Assembly (NCBI RefSeq): GCF_007489275.1
Contig: NZ_VLNR01000019.1
Span: 23,194 to 87,193, forward strand
Reading direction: 5' to 3'
Source: Aquimarina algiphila
Lineage (GTDB): Bacteria; Bacteroidota; Bacteroidia; Flavobacteriales; Flavobacteriaceae
Length of the DNA: 64,000 nt
Within the stretch, counting starts at the first letter, position 1; each line of letters begins with the position of its first letter. Made by a program: the position numbers and the translations under genes. A model generated the notes under the pieces. It saw nothing but the letters and a program-made list of their open reading frames with translations. It did not search any database and was not told the origin of the DNA. Of the stretch, positions 1 through 9,120 are shown one piece after another.

Positions 1-63
1 AGCTGGATTACTGGTCAAGTCATTGGTGTAGATGGTGGTATGTCTACTTTAAATATACATTAA
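1..63 (+). CDS. C-terminal end of a short-chain dehydrogenase/reductase (partial)
   Basis: The first 63 bases read in frame as the last 20 codons of a protein ending in WITGQVIGVDGGMSTLNIH followed by TAA. The pattern ITGQ-x-x-x-VDGG is the usual C-terminal signature of classical SDR oxidoreductases, where this strand closes the Rossmann-fold subunit and helps form the tetramer interface. The start lies outside the window, so substrate and length are unknown. The photolyase ATG follows only two bases after the stop, so the two genes are probably co-transcribed. The SDR family call is fairly safe; nothing more specific can be said. Confidence 0.75.
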   Translation, partial: SWITGQVIGVDGGMSTLNIH

Positions 64-65
64 TA

Positions 66-1373
66 ATGAGCAAAAAAATTGCTGTTTTTTGGTTTAGACG
101 TGATCTTAGATTAGATGATAATATTGGACTTCTTAAAGCGTTAAAAAGTGATTATCCAGTTTTACCAATTTTCATTTTTGATACACATATATTAGAGCGA
201 CTACCAAAAAATGATGCTAGAGTCACCTTTATTTTTGAAACTTTACAAAAAATACGACAAGATCTTCAAGATAAACACAAAAGTTCTTTGGCTATTTATA
301 TGGGTACTCCTAAAATCATTTTTGAAAAATTAATTGCTCAATATGACATACAACAAGTATTCTCTAATGAAGATTATGAACCCTATGCAAAAAAAAGAGA
401 CACTGATGTTAAAAATATTTTACAGCGCAACAATATCAAATTCTACCATTATAAAGATCAGGTAATTTTTGAAAAAGATGAAATTGTAAAGGCTGATGGT
501 AAGCCATATGTAGTATACACCCCGTATAAGAACAAATGGAAAGAAGTATTTGACCCGGTTAGACTAAAAATTCATAATACAACAAACTATCTTCATAATC
601 TGATTAAGAATACCAATCTTCCCAATACAACACTAGAAGAATTGGGGTTTATAAAATCATCAATCATAGTACCTGATTATGATACTTCTTCAAACTTAAT
701 TCAAAACTACGAAGCTACCAGAAATTTCCCGTCAAATCATAATGGGACATCAAAAATAGGTCCTCATTTACGTTTTGGAACTGTAGGAATTAGAACTATT
801 ATAAAAAAAGCAATTGCAGAAGAGAATGAAATCTTTTGGTCAGAATTAATTTGGAGAGAGTTTTTTATGCAAATTCTTTGGCACTACCCTCATACCAAAG
901 ATGCTGCTTTCAGACCCAAATATGATCGAATTGATTGGAGAAATAATGAACAAGAGTTTAAAAGTTGGACTTTAGGACAAACAGGGTACCCTCTTGTAGA
1001 TGCAGGAATGCGTCAACTTAACACCACTGGATATATGCACAATCGGGTTAGAATGGTTGTTGCTAGTTTTTTATGCAAACATTTGCTAATTGATTGGCGT
1101 TGGGGAGAAGCATATTTTGCAGAAAAACTATTGGATTATGATATGTCTGCCAATGTAGGGAATTGGCAATGGGCTGCGGGATCTGGCGTAGATGCTGCTC
1201 CTTATTTTAGAATTTTTAATCCCACTACTCAGATTACCAAATTTGACAAACAACTTATGTATATTAATACCTGGGTAAAAGATCTTAATGAATTTAGCTA
1301 TCCACCACCTATAGTAGATCATAAGGTGGCTCGTGAACGTTGTTTAAAAATTTACAAAGAAGCCGTAGGCTAA
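66..1373 (+). CDS. phr: Deoxyribodipyrimidine photolyase / cryptochrome family flavoprotein
   Basis: This 435-residue protein matches the class I photolyase/cryptochrome family, FAD enzymes that use blue light to split UV-induced pyrimidine dimers. The N-terminal alpha/beta antenna domain begins with the typical VFWFRRDLRLDDN (residues 7-19). The FAD-binding helical domain has TGYPLVDAGMRQL (306-318), TGYMHNRVRM (321-330) and SANVGNWQWAAGSG (361-374), followed by FRIFNP. Trp301, Trp344/346 and Trp367/369 are good candidates for the electron-transfer tryptophans. The length is near that of bacterial CPD photolyases (about 430-480). It starts two bases after an SDR gene, a plausible operon. Whether it repairs CPD lesions or acts as a cryptochrome cannot be decided from motifs alone. 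Confidence 0.93.
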   Translation: MSKKIAVFWFRRDLRLDDNIGLLKALKSDYPVLPIFIFDTHILERLPKNDARVTFIFETLQKIRQDLQDKHKSSLAIYMGTPKIIFEKLIAQYDIQQVFSNEDYEPYAKKRDTDVKNILQRNNIKFYHYKDQVIFEKDEIVKADGKPYVVYTPYKNKWKEVFDPVRLKIHNTTNYLHNLIKNTNLPNTTLEELGFIKSSIIVPDYDTSSNLIQNYEATRNFPSNHNGTSKIGPHLRFGTVGIRTIIKKAIAEENEIFWSELIWREFFMQILWHYPHTKDAAFRPKYDRIDWRNNEQEFKSWTLGQTGYPLVDAGMRQLNTTGYMHNRVRMVVASFLCKHLLIDWRWGEAYFAEKLLDYDMSANVGNWQWAAGSGVDAAPYFRIFNPTTQITKFDKQLMYINTWVKDLNEFSYPPPIVDHKVARERCLKIYKEAVG

Positions 1374-1459
1374 AACTAAATATAACATTTCTTTACAACC
1401 TTTGGATAAAAGTTTTTTGTATTTTATTCTATTATTAATAACCTTAAAACTTTATACCA

Positions 1460-1825
1460 ATGAATACTCAGCAAGTAGCCACTCGTCTGGTCGAACTATG
1501 TAGACTAGGAGAAAATATGCAAGCTATTAATGAATTGTATGCTCAAAATGTTGTGAGTAAAGAAATGCAAGGAATGCCAAACTCTATAACCTCTGGTATA
1601 GATGCAGTACTTAAAAAAAGTGAAGACTGGTATGCTTCAGTTGAAGAATTTCATGGTGGAGAAATATCAGATCCTCTTGTTGCAGAAAATCATTTTAGTT
1701 GTTCTATGAAAATGGACTGCACCTTTAAAGAACAAGGGCGTATGCAAATTGAAGAAGTATGTGTTTATCAAGTTGATAATGGCAAAATTACAGAAGAACA
1801 GTTTTTTTATTCAATACCAAACTAA
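1460..1825 (+). CDS. NTF2-like (SnoaL-type) small protein
   Basis: A 121-residue soluble protein with no signal peptide or membrane segment. It has the features of the NTF2/SnoaL fold: an N-terminal helix (VATRLVELCRLGENMQAINELYAQNVVS), an aromatic-containing loop, then beta strands ending with CVYQVDNGKITEEQFFY. The phrase 'v-y-x-v-x-x-g-k-I-x-x-e-x-F-f-Y' is the usual last strand pair of this fold. Members include polyketide cyclases, isomerases and many proteins of unknown role, so no reaction is assigned. It lies 86 bases after the photolyase gene and ends before a bidirectional terminator shared with the convergent LysR gene. Confidence 0.8.
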   Translation: MNTQQVATRLVELCRLGENMQAINELYAQNVVSKEMQGMPNSITSGIDAVLKKSEDWYASVEEFHGGEISDPLVAENHFSCSMKMDCTFKEQGRMQIEEVCVYQVDNGKITEEQFFYSIPN

Positions 1826-1841
1826 GCAACCGCATTACAAT

Positions 1842-1883
1842 AATCAAAAAGGTCATACATGATCAAGTTTGGCCTTTTTGATT
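1842..1883. terminator. Bidirectional terminator between the NTF2-like gene and lysR
   Basis: An inverted repeat pairs 1842-1854 with 1871-1883 (13 positions, one T-G wobble) around a 16-base loop. A run of A on one side and of T on the other gives a U-tract in both directions. It sits between two convergent genes and overlaps the last codon of the lysR-type gene. Confidence 0.75.
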
Positions 1884-2761
1884 TATAAAAACTTCATAAT
1901 ACGCTTTAACGCTGGGTTTCGGTTATCTTTCTTCCAAATAATAGAAAGTTCAGCTCGTTGTGATATCTTAGGAATTTCAAGAAACTTCACTTCAAAATTA
2001 AAACCTTGCTGTAATGAAGTAGGAACAATAGCTACTCCTAGCCCACTTTCTACTAACTTAAATATTGTTTGTGCGTGCACTGATTTATGAGAAACTTTAG
2101 GCGTAAAACCTTTATCTTCACAAATACTCATGATCTTATCATAATACAATGAACTATAATCAGATGAGAATAGAATAAAGTGTTCATCTGATACTTGCTT
2201 GACACTTGTGAACGTTTTAGCATCTAATTTATGATGTATTGGCAGAGCTAATGAAAAAGTGTCTGTATGCACTGTTTTCATCTCTATATCTTTAGGTACC
2301 CTGGCCAGCCTAACAAAACCTAGATCTAATTGATCTTTTTCTATAGCATCCACTTGAAAATGATTAGACATTTCTTCTAAACTAAATTGTATATCCGGAT
2401 ACGTAGCATTAGCCCGTATCAATAACTCCGGAATTACAGTTTGCATAGCAGAACCAAGAAAACCAATACGTATTTCACCATCACTTCCTTTATCTATAAG
2501 ACGAGTTTGTTTAATCGTAAAATCAATATGATTAAAAATATAATCTAGTTCCTTTTTAAGATATTGACCAGCAACTGTTAAACTTACTTTTCTTTTATTC
2601 CTAATAAAAAGAGTAACTCCAATGATTTCTTCCATTTGCTTGATCTGTCTACTCAGTCCAGGCTGAGAAATAAACAATCTATCAGCAGCTTTTCTGAAAT
2701 GTAATTCTTCGGCAACAGCCAAAAAATAAGTAAAATGACGGAGTTCTAATTGATAACTCAT
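1883..2761 (-). CDS. LysR-family transcriptional regulator, probably of the hut genes
   Basis: A 292-residue LysR-type regulator. Residues about 5-64 form the winged helix-turn-helix: LRHFTYFLAVAEELHFRKAA, then SQPGLSRQIKQMEE, which is the standard recognition helix of the family. The rest is the two-lobed periplasmic-binding-protein-like effector domain (IRIGFLGSAM near residue 96; LGVAIVPTSL near 250). The length is typical (about 290-310). It is transcribed divergently from hutH with a 92-base gap, the classic layout for a LysR protein controlling its neighbour. Histidine utilisation is more often regulated by HutC or by an anti-terminator, so control by this protein is inferred from position. 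The inducer is unknown; urocanate would be a reasonable guess. Confidence 0.9.
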   Translation of the reverse strand: MSYQLELRHFTYFLAVAEELHFRKAADRLFISQPGLSRQIKQMEEIIGVTLFIRNKRKVSLTVAGQYLKKELDYIFNHIDFTIKQTRLIDKGSDGEIRIGFLGSAMQTVIPELLIRANATYPDIQFSLEEMSNHFQVDAIEKDQLDLGFVRLARVPKDIEMKTVHTDTFSLALPIHHKLDAKTFTSVKQVSDEHFILFSSDYSSLYYDKIMSICEDKGFTPKVSHKSVHAQTIFKLVESGLGVAIVPTSLQQGFNFEVKFLEIPKISQRAELSIIWKKDNRNPALKRIMKFL

Positions 2762-2799
2762 GGTTATTAATAATTGATTAAATAAGTATTTCTAATTAT

Positions 2800-2807
2800 C
2801 AAAAATA
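2800..2807 (-). promoter_or_regulatory. Candidate Bacteroidetes -7 element for the lysR gene
   Basis: On the minus strand this reads TATTTTTG, matching the TAnnTTTG consensus of Bacteroidetes sigma-A promoters, 39 bases before the lysR ATG. No clear -33 TTG is seen at the usual spacing. It lies in the lysR-hutH divergent region, which is very AT-rich and should also hold the LysR operator (T-N11-A type), but I cannot pick out one site with confidence. Confidence 0.35.
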
Positions 2808-2853
2808 GATATTAATTTAGTAGTATCTATCTATAACGTTTAGAAATATAGCT

Positions 2854-4434
2854 ATGTCAGATACAAAACACCATTTTTCATACGGAGAAGATTACCTAAC
2901 AGCAGGAATCGCAATAAAAATTGCTCAAGGAGAAATAAAAGGTATAATCTCACAATCATCTCGTGCAAAAATCCAACAAAGCAGACGTGTAGTCGAAAAT
3001 ATTGTTGAAAAAGGAGATCCAGTTTATGGTATTAACACTGGTTTTGGTCCTTTATGTACGACAAAAATTTCAAAAGAAGAGACCAATATTCTGCAAAATA
3101 ATATTCTACAAAGTCATAGTGTTGGCGTTGGAGAACCTATTGATTTAGAAATTGCTAAACTCATGCTAATTTTAAAAGTCCAGTCTTTATCAAAAGGATA
3201 TTCTGGTATTGCAGAAGAAACTTTGGATAGAATATTATACCATATTGATAATGATATTATTCCTATTGTCCCAAGTCAGGGATCAGTTGGGGCATCTGGT
3301 GATCTTGCTCCGCTCTCTCACCTATTTTTACCTTTAATTGGTTTAGGAAAAGTATCGCATAAAAAAGAGATCATATCTACAGCAGAATTATTTAAAAAAA
3401 CTGGAAAACAACCACTTGACTTAGGTCCAAAGGAAGGTTTAGCTTTAATAAACGGAACGCAATTTATTGCAGCCCATGCAGTACAGGTTATAGCAAAACT
3501 ACATAACTGTCTTTCACAAGCCGATATTATCGGAGCAATGATGATAGAAGGCTTACAAGGTTCTATAAAACCTTTTTATAAAGAATTACATCAATTAAGA
3601 CCTTTTAAAGGTAATATTCATGTTGCTTCCAGAGTAAAATCAATGCTTAAAGGTTCAGAAATTATGGAAGATCATACAGATTGTGATCGTGTCCAGGATC
3701 CATATTCATTACGATGCATACCTCAGGTACACGGAGCTTCCAGAAATGCTTGGTTGCATCTAAAAGAACTTCTCGAGGTAGAGTTAAATTCTGTGACTGA
3801 CAATCCAATAATTATAAATGAAGATCTCACAATAAGCGGAGGTAGTTTTCATGGGCAACCTCTTGCTATGGCAATCGATTATGCTTGTTTAGCCACCTCA
3901 GAAATTGGCAGTATTTCTGATCGAAGAATATATCTGGCTTTAGAAGGCAACTCCCCCGGTGTTCCTAAATTATTGATGGAAGATACAGGAATCAATTCTG
4001 GATATATGATACTACAGTATACTACAGCTGCTCTTGCAAGTGAAAATAAAGGGTTATGTTTTCCCTCTAGTGCAGATAGCATTCCTACTTCTCTAGGGCA
4101 AGAAGATCATGTAAGCATGGGATCAATTGGAGGAAGAAAAGCGTTACGGGTACTTGATAATCTAGAGAAAATATTAGCCATAGAATTGTTAACAGCCGCA
4201 CAAGCATTTGAATTTAGAAAACCACTAAAATCTGGAATAATCCTAGATGAAATTCATAAAAAAATAAGAACGATAGTGCCTTTTGCTGATAAAGACCGTG
4301 TATTTGCCGATGATATTGAAAAAGGAATTGAAATGATTAAAAACAAAACCATCATCGAAGTTGCTAATCAAGTTTCGCAAAAAGAAAAATTATCATTAGA
4401 GACTCAATTTTCTAACGAATTTGAAGTATATTAA
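2854..4434 (+). CDS. hutH: Histidine ammonia-lyase
   Basis: First enzyme of histidine degradation: it removes ammonia from L-histidine to give trans-urocanate. The 526-residue protein has the family signature GSVGASGDLAPLSH. Ala147-Ser148-Gly149 is the tripeptide that cyclises into the electrophilic MIO prosthetic group. YGINTGFG (58-65) carries the conserved active-site tyrosine. The segment SLRCIPQVHGASRNAW is also typical of the family, as is the QEDHVSMG motif near the C-terminal third. The length agrees with known HAL enzymes (about 500-530). It is the first gene of a plus-strand cluster with hutI, hutU and hutG and is divergent from a LysR regulator. All catalytic residues I can check are present, so it should be active. 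Confidence 0.96.
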   Translation: MSDTKHHFSYGEDYLTAGIAIKIAQGEIKGIISQSSRAKIQQSRRVVENIVEKGDPVYGINTGFGPLCTTKISKEETNILQNNILQSHSVGVGEPIDLEIAKLMLILKVQSLSKGYSGIAEETLDRILYHIDNDIIPIVPSQGSVGASGDLAPLSHLFLPLIGLGKVSHKKEIISTAELFKKTGKQPLDLGPKEGLALINGTQFIAAHAVQVIAKLHNCLSQADIIGAMMIEGLQGSIKPFYKELHQLRPFKGNIHVASRVKSMLKGSEIMEDHTDCDRVQDPYSLRCIPQVHGASRNAWLHLKELLEVELNSVTDNPIIINEDLTISGGSFHGQPLAMAIDYACLATSEIGSISDRRIYLALEGNSPGVPKLLMEDTGINSGYMILQYTTAALASENKGLCFPSSADSIPTSLGQEDHVSMGSIGGRKALRVLDNLEKILAIELLTAAQAFEFRKPLKSGIILDEIHKKIRTIVPFADKDRVFADDIEKGIEMIKNKTIIEVANQVSQKEKLSLETQFSNEFEVY

Positions 4435-4496
4435 AAATGTATCACCTTGTTGTTCTATCACATGATAAACAATAAGTTATATAATAAAAAAACAAC

Positions 4497-5744
4497 ATGA
4501 AGGAATACAAATTAATAGGTCCAATTACTCAGCTTGTATCATTAGAAAAATCTAATCATAAGGGCTCAATAAAAGATGAAGACCTTATGATTATAAAGGA
4601 AGCTGGAATCTTAATCAAAGGAGATAAAATTGATACTATTGGTGCATTTTCTGATCTCAAAAATGAAATCAACCCATCACAAACAGAGCTTATAGCATTA
4701 TCTTCAAAGTATACCTGCATTCCTGGATTTATAGATTGTCATACCCATATCTGTTTTTCTGGGTCTAGAGCCAGAGATTATGCTATGAGAAATTCTGGAA
4801 AGTCATATTTGGAAATTGCCAAAACTGGTGGTGGTATATGGGACACCGTAACTCAAACCAGATCAGCAAAACAAGAACAACTCACTGAAGGAGTAGTACA
4901 AAGAGCAAATAGTTTATTAAAAAATGGAATTACCACGGTTGAAGTGAAAAGTGGATATGGATTATCTATAGAGGAAGAATTGAAAATGCTACGTGCTATA
5001 CAAAATGCTAATAATACTACTAAAGCTGATTTAATCTCTACATGTCTTGCCGCACACATACTTCCAAAAGATTTTAATGGTAATCATATTGCATACCTTG
5101 AAGAAATTAGTAATTCATTATTTCCCATACTAAAATCAGAAAAACTCACAAATCGTATTGATGCATTTGTAGAACAAAGTGCTTTCCTGGCTTCTGATAT
5201 CTATCCGTACTTTAAAAAAGCAAAAGCCATGAATTTTGATATTACAGTTCATGCAGATCAGTTTACTCCAGGGGGTAGCGAAGTCGCAATAAAAACTGGT
5301 GCTATTAGTGCAGATCATCTCGAAGCAAGTACTCAAAACGAAATTGATATGTTAGCAAAAAGCGATGTTATTTCTGTAGCCTTACCAGGAGCTTCTATAG
5401 GTCTTGGGTGCGATTTTACTCCAGCAAGAAAGATTTTAAATGCGGGAGGAGCTTTGGCCATAGCCAGTGATTGGAATCCTGGTTCAGCACCCATGGGGGA
5501 TTTATTAATGCAGGCATGTATTCTTGGCACCTTTGAAAAATTGAGCAATGCTGAACTTCTAGCTGGGATAACTTCTAGAGCTGCAGCAGCACTTAATCTA
5601 ACCGATCGAGGAAGACTGGTTCCTGGTATGTTGGCAGATTTTAACCTATTTCAGACAGACCATTTTAACGAAATTTTTTACCACCAAGGTAAGCTAACCC
5701 CATCTCAAGTATGGAAAAAAGGAGACTTGGTATATCAACAATAA
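4497..5744 (+). CDS. hutI: Imidazolonepropionase
   Basis: Third step of histidine catabolism: hydrolysis of 4-imidazolone-5-propionate to N-formimino-L-glutamate. The 415-residue amidohydrolase-fold protein has the metal-binding HxH in PGFIDCHTHICFSGSRARDY. It also has VHADQF with the third metal-ligand histidine, SADHLE, and ASDWNPGSAP, which carries the conserved Asp. FSGSRARDYAMR is the substrate-binding segment typical of HutI rather than of other amidohydrolases. Length is normal (about 400-420). It begins 62 bases after hutH and precedes hutU by 111 bases, so all four hut genes can be read from one promoter. Confidence 0.96.
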   Translation: MKEYKLIGPITQLVSLEKSNHKGSIKDEDLMIIKEAGILIKGDKIDTIGAFSDLKNEINPSQTELIALSSKYTCIPGFIDCHTHICFSGSRARDYAMRNSGKSYLEIAKTGGGIWDTVTQTRSAKQEQLTEGVVQRANSLLKNGITTVEVKSGYGLSIEEELKMLRAIQNANNTTKADLISTCLAAHILPKDFNGNHIAYLEEISNSLFPILKSEKLTNRIDAFVEQSAFLASDIYPYFKKAKAMNFDITVHADQFTPGGSEVAIKTGAISADHLEASTQNEIDMLAKSDVISVALPGASIGLGCDFTPARKILNAGGALAIASDWNPGSAPMGDLLMQACILGTFEKLSNAELLAGITSRAAAALNLTDRGRLVPGMLADFNLFQTDHFNEIFYHQGKLTPSQVWKKGDLVYQQ

Positions 5745-5855
5745 ATTTAATTTTTATGTGAGGTCGATATCTAGAAGAATTGAGGAATACTTATAATAAA
5801 GCATATCATATTTCTACTTTGATAAATATCACGGCACATCTAATTCGAATACATC

Positions 5856-7859
5856 ATGGCAACTTTTAAAGAACAAGTACTTCAAGGAATTCCAAAGATA
5901 TTACCTACTAAAAAGTCTTTTAATCAAAACATTAGTCGCGCTCCAAAACGGAAGCAAATCCTATCTAAAGAAGAAAAAAAGCTAGCTCTTAAAAATGCGC
6001 TGCGATATTTCCCTAATCATTGGCATCAAGAACTGGCAAACGAGTTTTTAGAAGAGTTAAATGAATTTGGTCGTATCTATATGTATCGCTTCATTCCCGA
6101 ATATGCGATGCATGCCCGTCCCATTGATGAATATCCCGCACAAACTAAACAAGCAAGCGGAATCATGCTCATGATTCAAAACAACTTAGACCCTTTAGTA
6201 GCACAACATCCATATGAGTTAATTACTTATGGTGGTAATGGAGCTGTTTTTCAAAATTGGGCTCAATATGTACTGACTATGCAATACCTCGCCACCATGA
6301 CCGAGAAACAAACATTGCATATGTATTCTGGTCACCCTATGGGATTATTCCCTTCTTCTAAAGATGCTCCCCGAGTGGTTGTTACTAACGGTATGATGAT
6401 TCCTAATTACTCTAAACCCGATGATTGGGAAAAATATAATGCTCTTGGCGTAACTCAATATGGACAAATGACAGCAGGCAGCTATATGTACATTGGTCCG
6501 CAAGGGATCGTTCACGGTACAACCATTACTGTAATGAATGCATTTAGAAAAACATTACAACCCAATGAAACTCCCGCAGGCAAAATATTTTTGACCTCAG
6601 GATTAGGAGGCATGAGTGGTGCTCAACCTAAAGCAGGAAATATTGCAGGTTGTATTACGATTTGTGCCGAAGTTAATCCAAAAGCTGCAAAAAAACGTCA
6701 TGAACAAGGTTGGGTAGATGAAATTATTGATGATCTGACTGATTTAGTAACCAGAATAAGAAAAGCTATACATAGTCAAGAAATCGTTTCTATTGCATAT
6801 CAAGGCAATGTTGTTGATGTTTGGGAACGGTTTTATGAAGAAAACATTCATATCCAATTAGGTTCAGATCAAACGTCTTTACATAATCCATGGTCTGGAG
6901 GATACTATCCTGCGGGGTTAAGTTATAACGATGCTAATGAGATGATTAGCACTAACCCTGAAGCTTTTAAAACCGAAGTTCAGAAATCATTACGTCGCCA
7001 TACTGAAGCTATAAACAAACACACCTCCAAAGGAACTTATTTCTTTGATTATGGTAACGCATTCTTGCTTGAAGCCTCCAGAGCAGGTTCTGACGTCATG
7101 GCAAAAAATGGTATTGATTTTAAATACCCTTCTTATGTTCAGGATATTTTGGGCCCCATGTGCTTTGATTATGGATTTGGTCCATTTAGATGGGTATGTA
7201 CATCGGGCAAATCAGAAGATCTGGACAAAACTGATCAGATTGCACTTACTGTAATGGAATCTATTAAAAAAGTTTCTCCTCCAGAAATACAACAACAAAT
7301 GCAAGATAATATCACATGGATAAGAGAAGCAAAACAAAATAAACTTGTGGTTGGGTCTCAAGCTCGTATTTTATACGCAGATGCAGAAGGTAGGATCAAA
7401 ATAGCTCAAGCTTTTAATACAGCAATACAAACTGGAGAAATATCAGCACCTGTAGTTCTGGGAAGAGATCATCATGATGTTAGTGGTACAGACTCCCCAT
7501 ATCGGGAAACCAGTAATATTTATGATGGTAGTAAATTTACCGCAGATATGGCAATTCATAATGTAATTGGAGATAGTTTTAGAGGAGCCACATGGGTTTC
7601 TATTCATAACGGTGGTGGTGTTGGCTGGGGAGAAGTTATTAATGGAGGATTTGGACTATTACTGGATGGATCTAATGAAGCTTCAGAAAAATTAGAGCGT
7701 ATGTTATTTTATGATGTAAATAACGGAATTTCAAGAAGAAGCTGGGCGCGTAACGAAGAAGCATTATTTGCTATAAAAAGAGAAATGAAACGTACTCCAC
7801 AACTGAAAGTTACACTACCCAACATTGTCGAAGACGAAGTACTATCTGATATTATATAA
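5856..7859 (+). CDS. hutU: Urocanate hydratase (long form)
   Basis: Second step of histidine catabolism: NAD+-dependent hydration of urocanate to imidazolonepropionate. The protein is 667 residues, longer than the ~555-residue Pseudomonas or Bacillus enzyme; this long form is usual in Bacteroidetes. Diagnostic segments are ELITYGGNGAVFQNWAQY, MYSGHPMGLFPS, the NAD-binding TSGLGGMSGAQPKAGNIAG, LGSDQTSLHNPWSGGYYPAG, and MCFDYGFGPFRWVCTSG, whose cysteine region lies at the active site. RDHHDVSGTDSPYRETS and IHNGGGVGWGEVINGG near the C-terminus also match the family. The gene sits between hutI and hutG. The extra length is spread through the protein and is not a fused known domain. Confidence 0.96.
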   Translation: MATFKEQVLQGIPKILPTKKSFNQNISRAPKRKQILSKEEKKLALKNALRYFPNHWHQELANEFLEELNEFGRIYMYRFIPEYAMHARPIDEYPAQTKQASGIMLMIQNNLDPLVAQHPYELITYGGNGAVFQNWAQYVLTMQYLATMTEKQTLHMYSGHPMGLFPSSKDAPRVVVTNGMMIPNYSKPDDWEKYNALGVTQYGQMTAGSYMYIGPQGIVHGTTITVMNAFRKTLQPNETPAGKIFLTSGLGGMSGAQPKAGNIAGCITICAEVNPKAAKKRHEQGWVDEIIDDLTDLVTRIRKAIHSQEIVSIAYQGNVVDVWERFYEENIHIQLGSDQTSLHNPWSGGYYPAGLSYNDANEMISTNPEAFKTEVQKSLRRHTEAINKHTSKGTYFFDYGNAFLLEASRAGSDVMAKNGIDFKYPSYVQDILGPMCFDYGFGPFRWVCTSGKSEDLDKTDQIALTVMESIKKVSPPEIQQQMQDNITWIREAKQNKLVVGSQARILYADAEGRIKIAQAFNTAIQTGEISAPVVLGRDHHDVSGTDSPYRETSNIYDGSKFTADMAIHNVIGDSFRGATWVSIHNGGGVGWGEVINGGFGLLLDGSNEASEKLERMLFYDVNNGISRRSWARNEEALFAIKREMKRTPQLKVTLPNIVEDEVLSDII

Positions 7860-7889
7860 AAGATTGATCAAATCATAATAGAATTTAAG

Positions 7890-8843
7890 ATGAAAAACTA
7901 TAAAAAAACTGATACAACACTTTGGACCGGTCGTATCTCTGATGATCAATTATACCTACATGAAAAAATAAAATGTGTTAACCTTGAAAACGAGATACTA
8001 TCAAAACCCAAGAAACAATCTTTTACTCTTTTAGGATATACTTGCGATGAAGGTGTCAAAAGAAATCACGGAAGAATTGGCGCTGTAAAAGGCCCTGATC
8101 ATATAAGAAAGATGTTGGCAACACTTTCTAATCATTTTAATGATCAAATAGATATTCTCGATGTAGGCAATATTACTTGTGAACAAGGAAATCTTGAAGA
8201 TACACAACTAGAGACTTCAAACATTATTGCTTCACTTTTACAACATCAAAATTTTCCCATTATTTTGGGAGGAGGTCATGATTTAGCTTATGCCCACTAT
8301 AATGGAATCAAAAAGCAATTTCCAAATAAAAAAATTGGAATCATAAATCTCGACGCACATTTCGATCTTAGAAAAACTACAAATCAAGGCACTTCTGGAA
8401 CTCCTTTCTATCAAATTTCAAAAGAAAATGATTCATTCAATTATTTGTGCCTGGGAATCCAAAAAGCCTCAAATAACAAAGAGCTTTATAAAATTGCTAA
8501 CGAATTAAATGTTCAATATCTAGAGAACACAGAATATACAATTCAAAACAAAAATAACATAGCTACAGTAGTTCAAAATTTTATTGCAAAAGTGGATTAC
8601 ATATATCTTACTATAGATCTAGATGGTTTTTCTTCTGCTCTTGCTCCTGGAGTTAGTGCACCTTCTCCATTTGGTTTTTCTGTTGATATCGCAATGGAAA
8701 CTATAAAATGGATTTGTAACTCTACAAAACTAATTAGTGCCGATATTGTAGAATTTAATCCAAAATATGACATTGATAATTGTACTGCTCGATTAGCATC
8801 CAGGTTAGTTAATCATATTATAGAGTGTATGATTGATGAATAA
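7890..8843 (+). CDS. hutG: Formimidoylglutamase (arginase/agmatinase family)
   Basis: Last step of the pathway: cleavage of N-formimino-L-glutamate to glutamate and formamide. The 317-residue protein belongs to the ureohydrolase family. Its manganese-ligand motifs are all present: GGGHDLAYAH (first His), NLDAHFDLR (Asp-x-His-x-Asp) and TIDLDGFSSALAPG (Asp-x-Asp). The segment APGVSAPSPFG after the last metal motif is characteristic of HutG. It starts 30 bases after hutU and ends the cluster. A broken small ORF overlaps its last 8 bases, and a terminator lies about 250 bases further on. Confidence 0.94.
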   Translation: MKNYKKTDTTLWTGRISDDQLYLHEKIKCVNLENEILSKPKKQSFTLLGYTCDEGVKRNHGRIGAVKGPDHIRKMLATLSNHFNDQIDILDVGNITCEQGNLEDTQLETSNIIASLLQHQNFPIILGGGHDLAYAHYNGIKKQFPNKKIGIINLDAHFDLRKTTNQGTSGTPFYQISKENDSFNYLCLGIQKASNNKELYKIANELNVQYLENTEYTIQNKNNIATVVQNFIAKVDYIYLTIDLDGFSSALAPGVSAPSPFGFSVDIAMETIKWICNSTKLISADIVEFNPKYDIDNCTARLASRLVNHIIECMIDE

Positions 8844-9015
8844 TTTTTACAACAGAGACTATCCAAAAGCAATAAAGACCGAAGAGAAATAATTACACAA
8901 ACAACTCTCTAATACCGAATTTCAAATCTCAGGAACTCAAATAAAATATATTGGAGAAAAACATGCCTTATATCTAATTTTTAAAGAAGATACCAATACT
9001 GCATTGGGATATTGA
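8836..9015 (+). pseudogene. Possible broken small ORF after hutG
   Basis: An ATG at 8836, overlapping the last 8 bases of hutG, opens a frame of 18 codons ending at a TAA (8890-8892). The same frame then continues for 40 sense codons to a TGA at 9013-9015, with protein-like composition (for example TEFQISGTQIKYIGEKHALY). A single internal stop in an otherwise plausible ~58-residue frame suggests a decayed gene. I do not recognise the product. It could equally be non-coding DNA with a chance open frame. Confidence 0.25.
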
Positions 9016-9088
9016 TTGGTTTACCATATAATCAAATAGTAGGGCATCTATTAATCTTCTCCCACCTACTCCTTTTTCATATAAAAAT

Positions 9089-9120
9089 AACCCTTCAAAT
9101 ATGCGAGATGAAGGGTTTTT
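9089..9120 (+). terminator. Intrinsic terminator downstream of the hut genes
   Basis: A perfect 9-bp stem pairs 9089-9097 (AACCCTTCA) with 9109-9117 (TGAAGGGTT) around an 11-base loop and runs into TTTTT. It lies about 250 bases after hutG and is the first good terminator on the plus strand after that gene. Confidence 0.75.

Noticed and set aside
1128..1322. Reverse-strand ORF inside the photolyase gene
   Set aside because: It is a shadow of a well-supported gene with no homologous features of its own. Similar shadow ORFs occur inside hutI, the acyl-CoA genes, recQ and the giant gene and were left out for the same reason.
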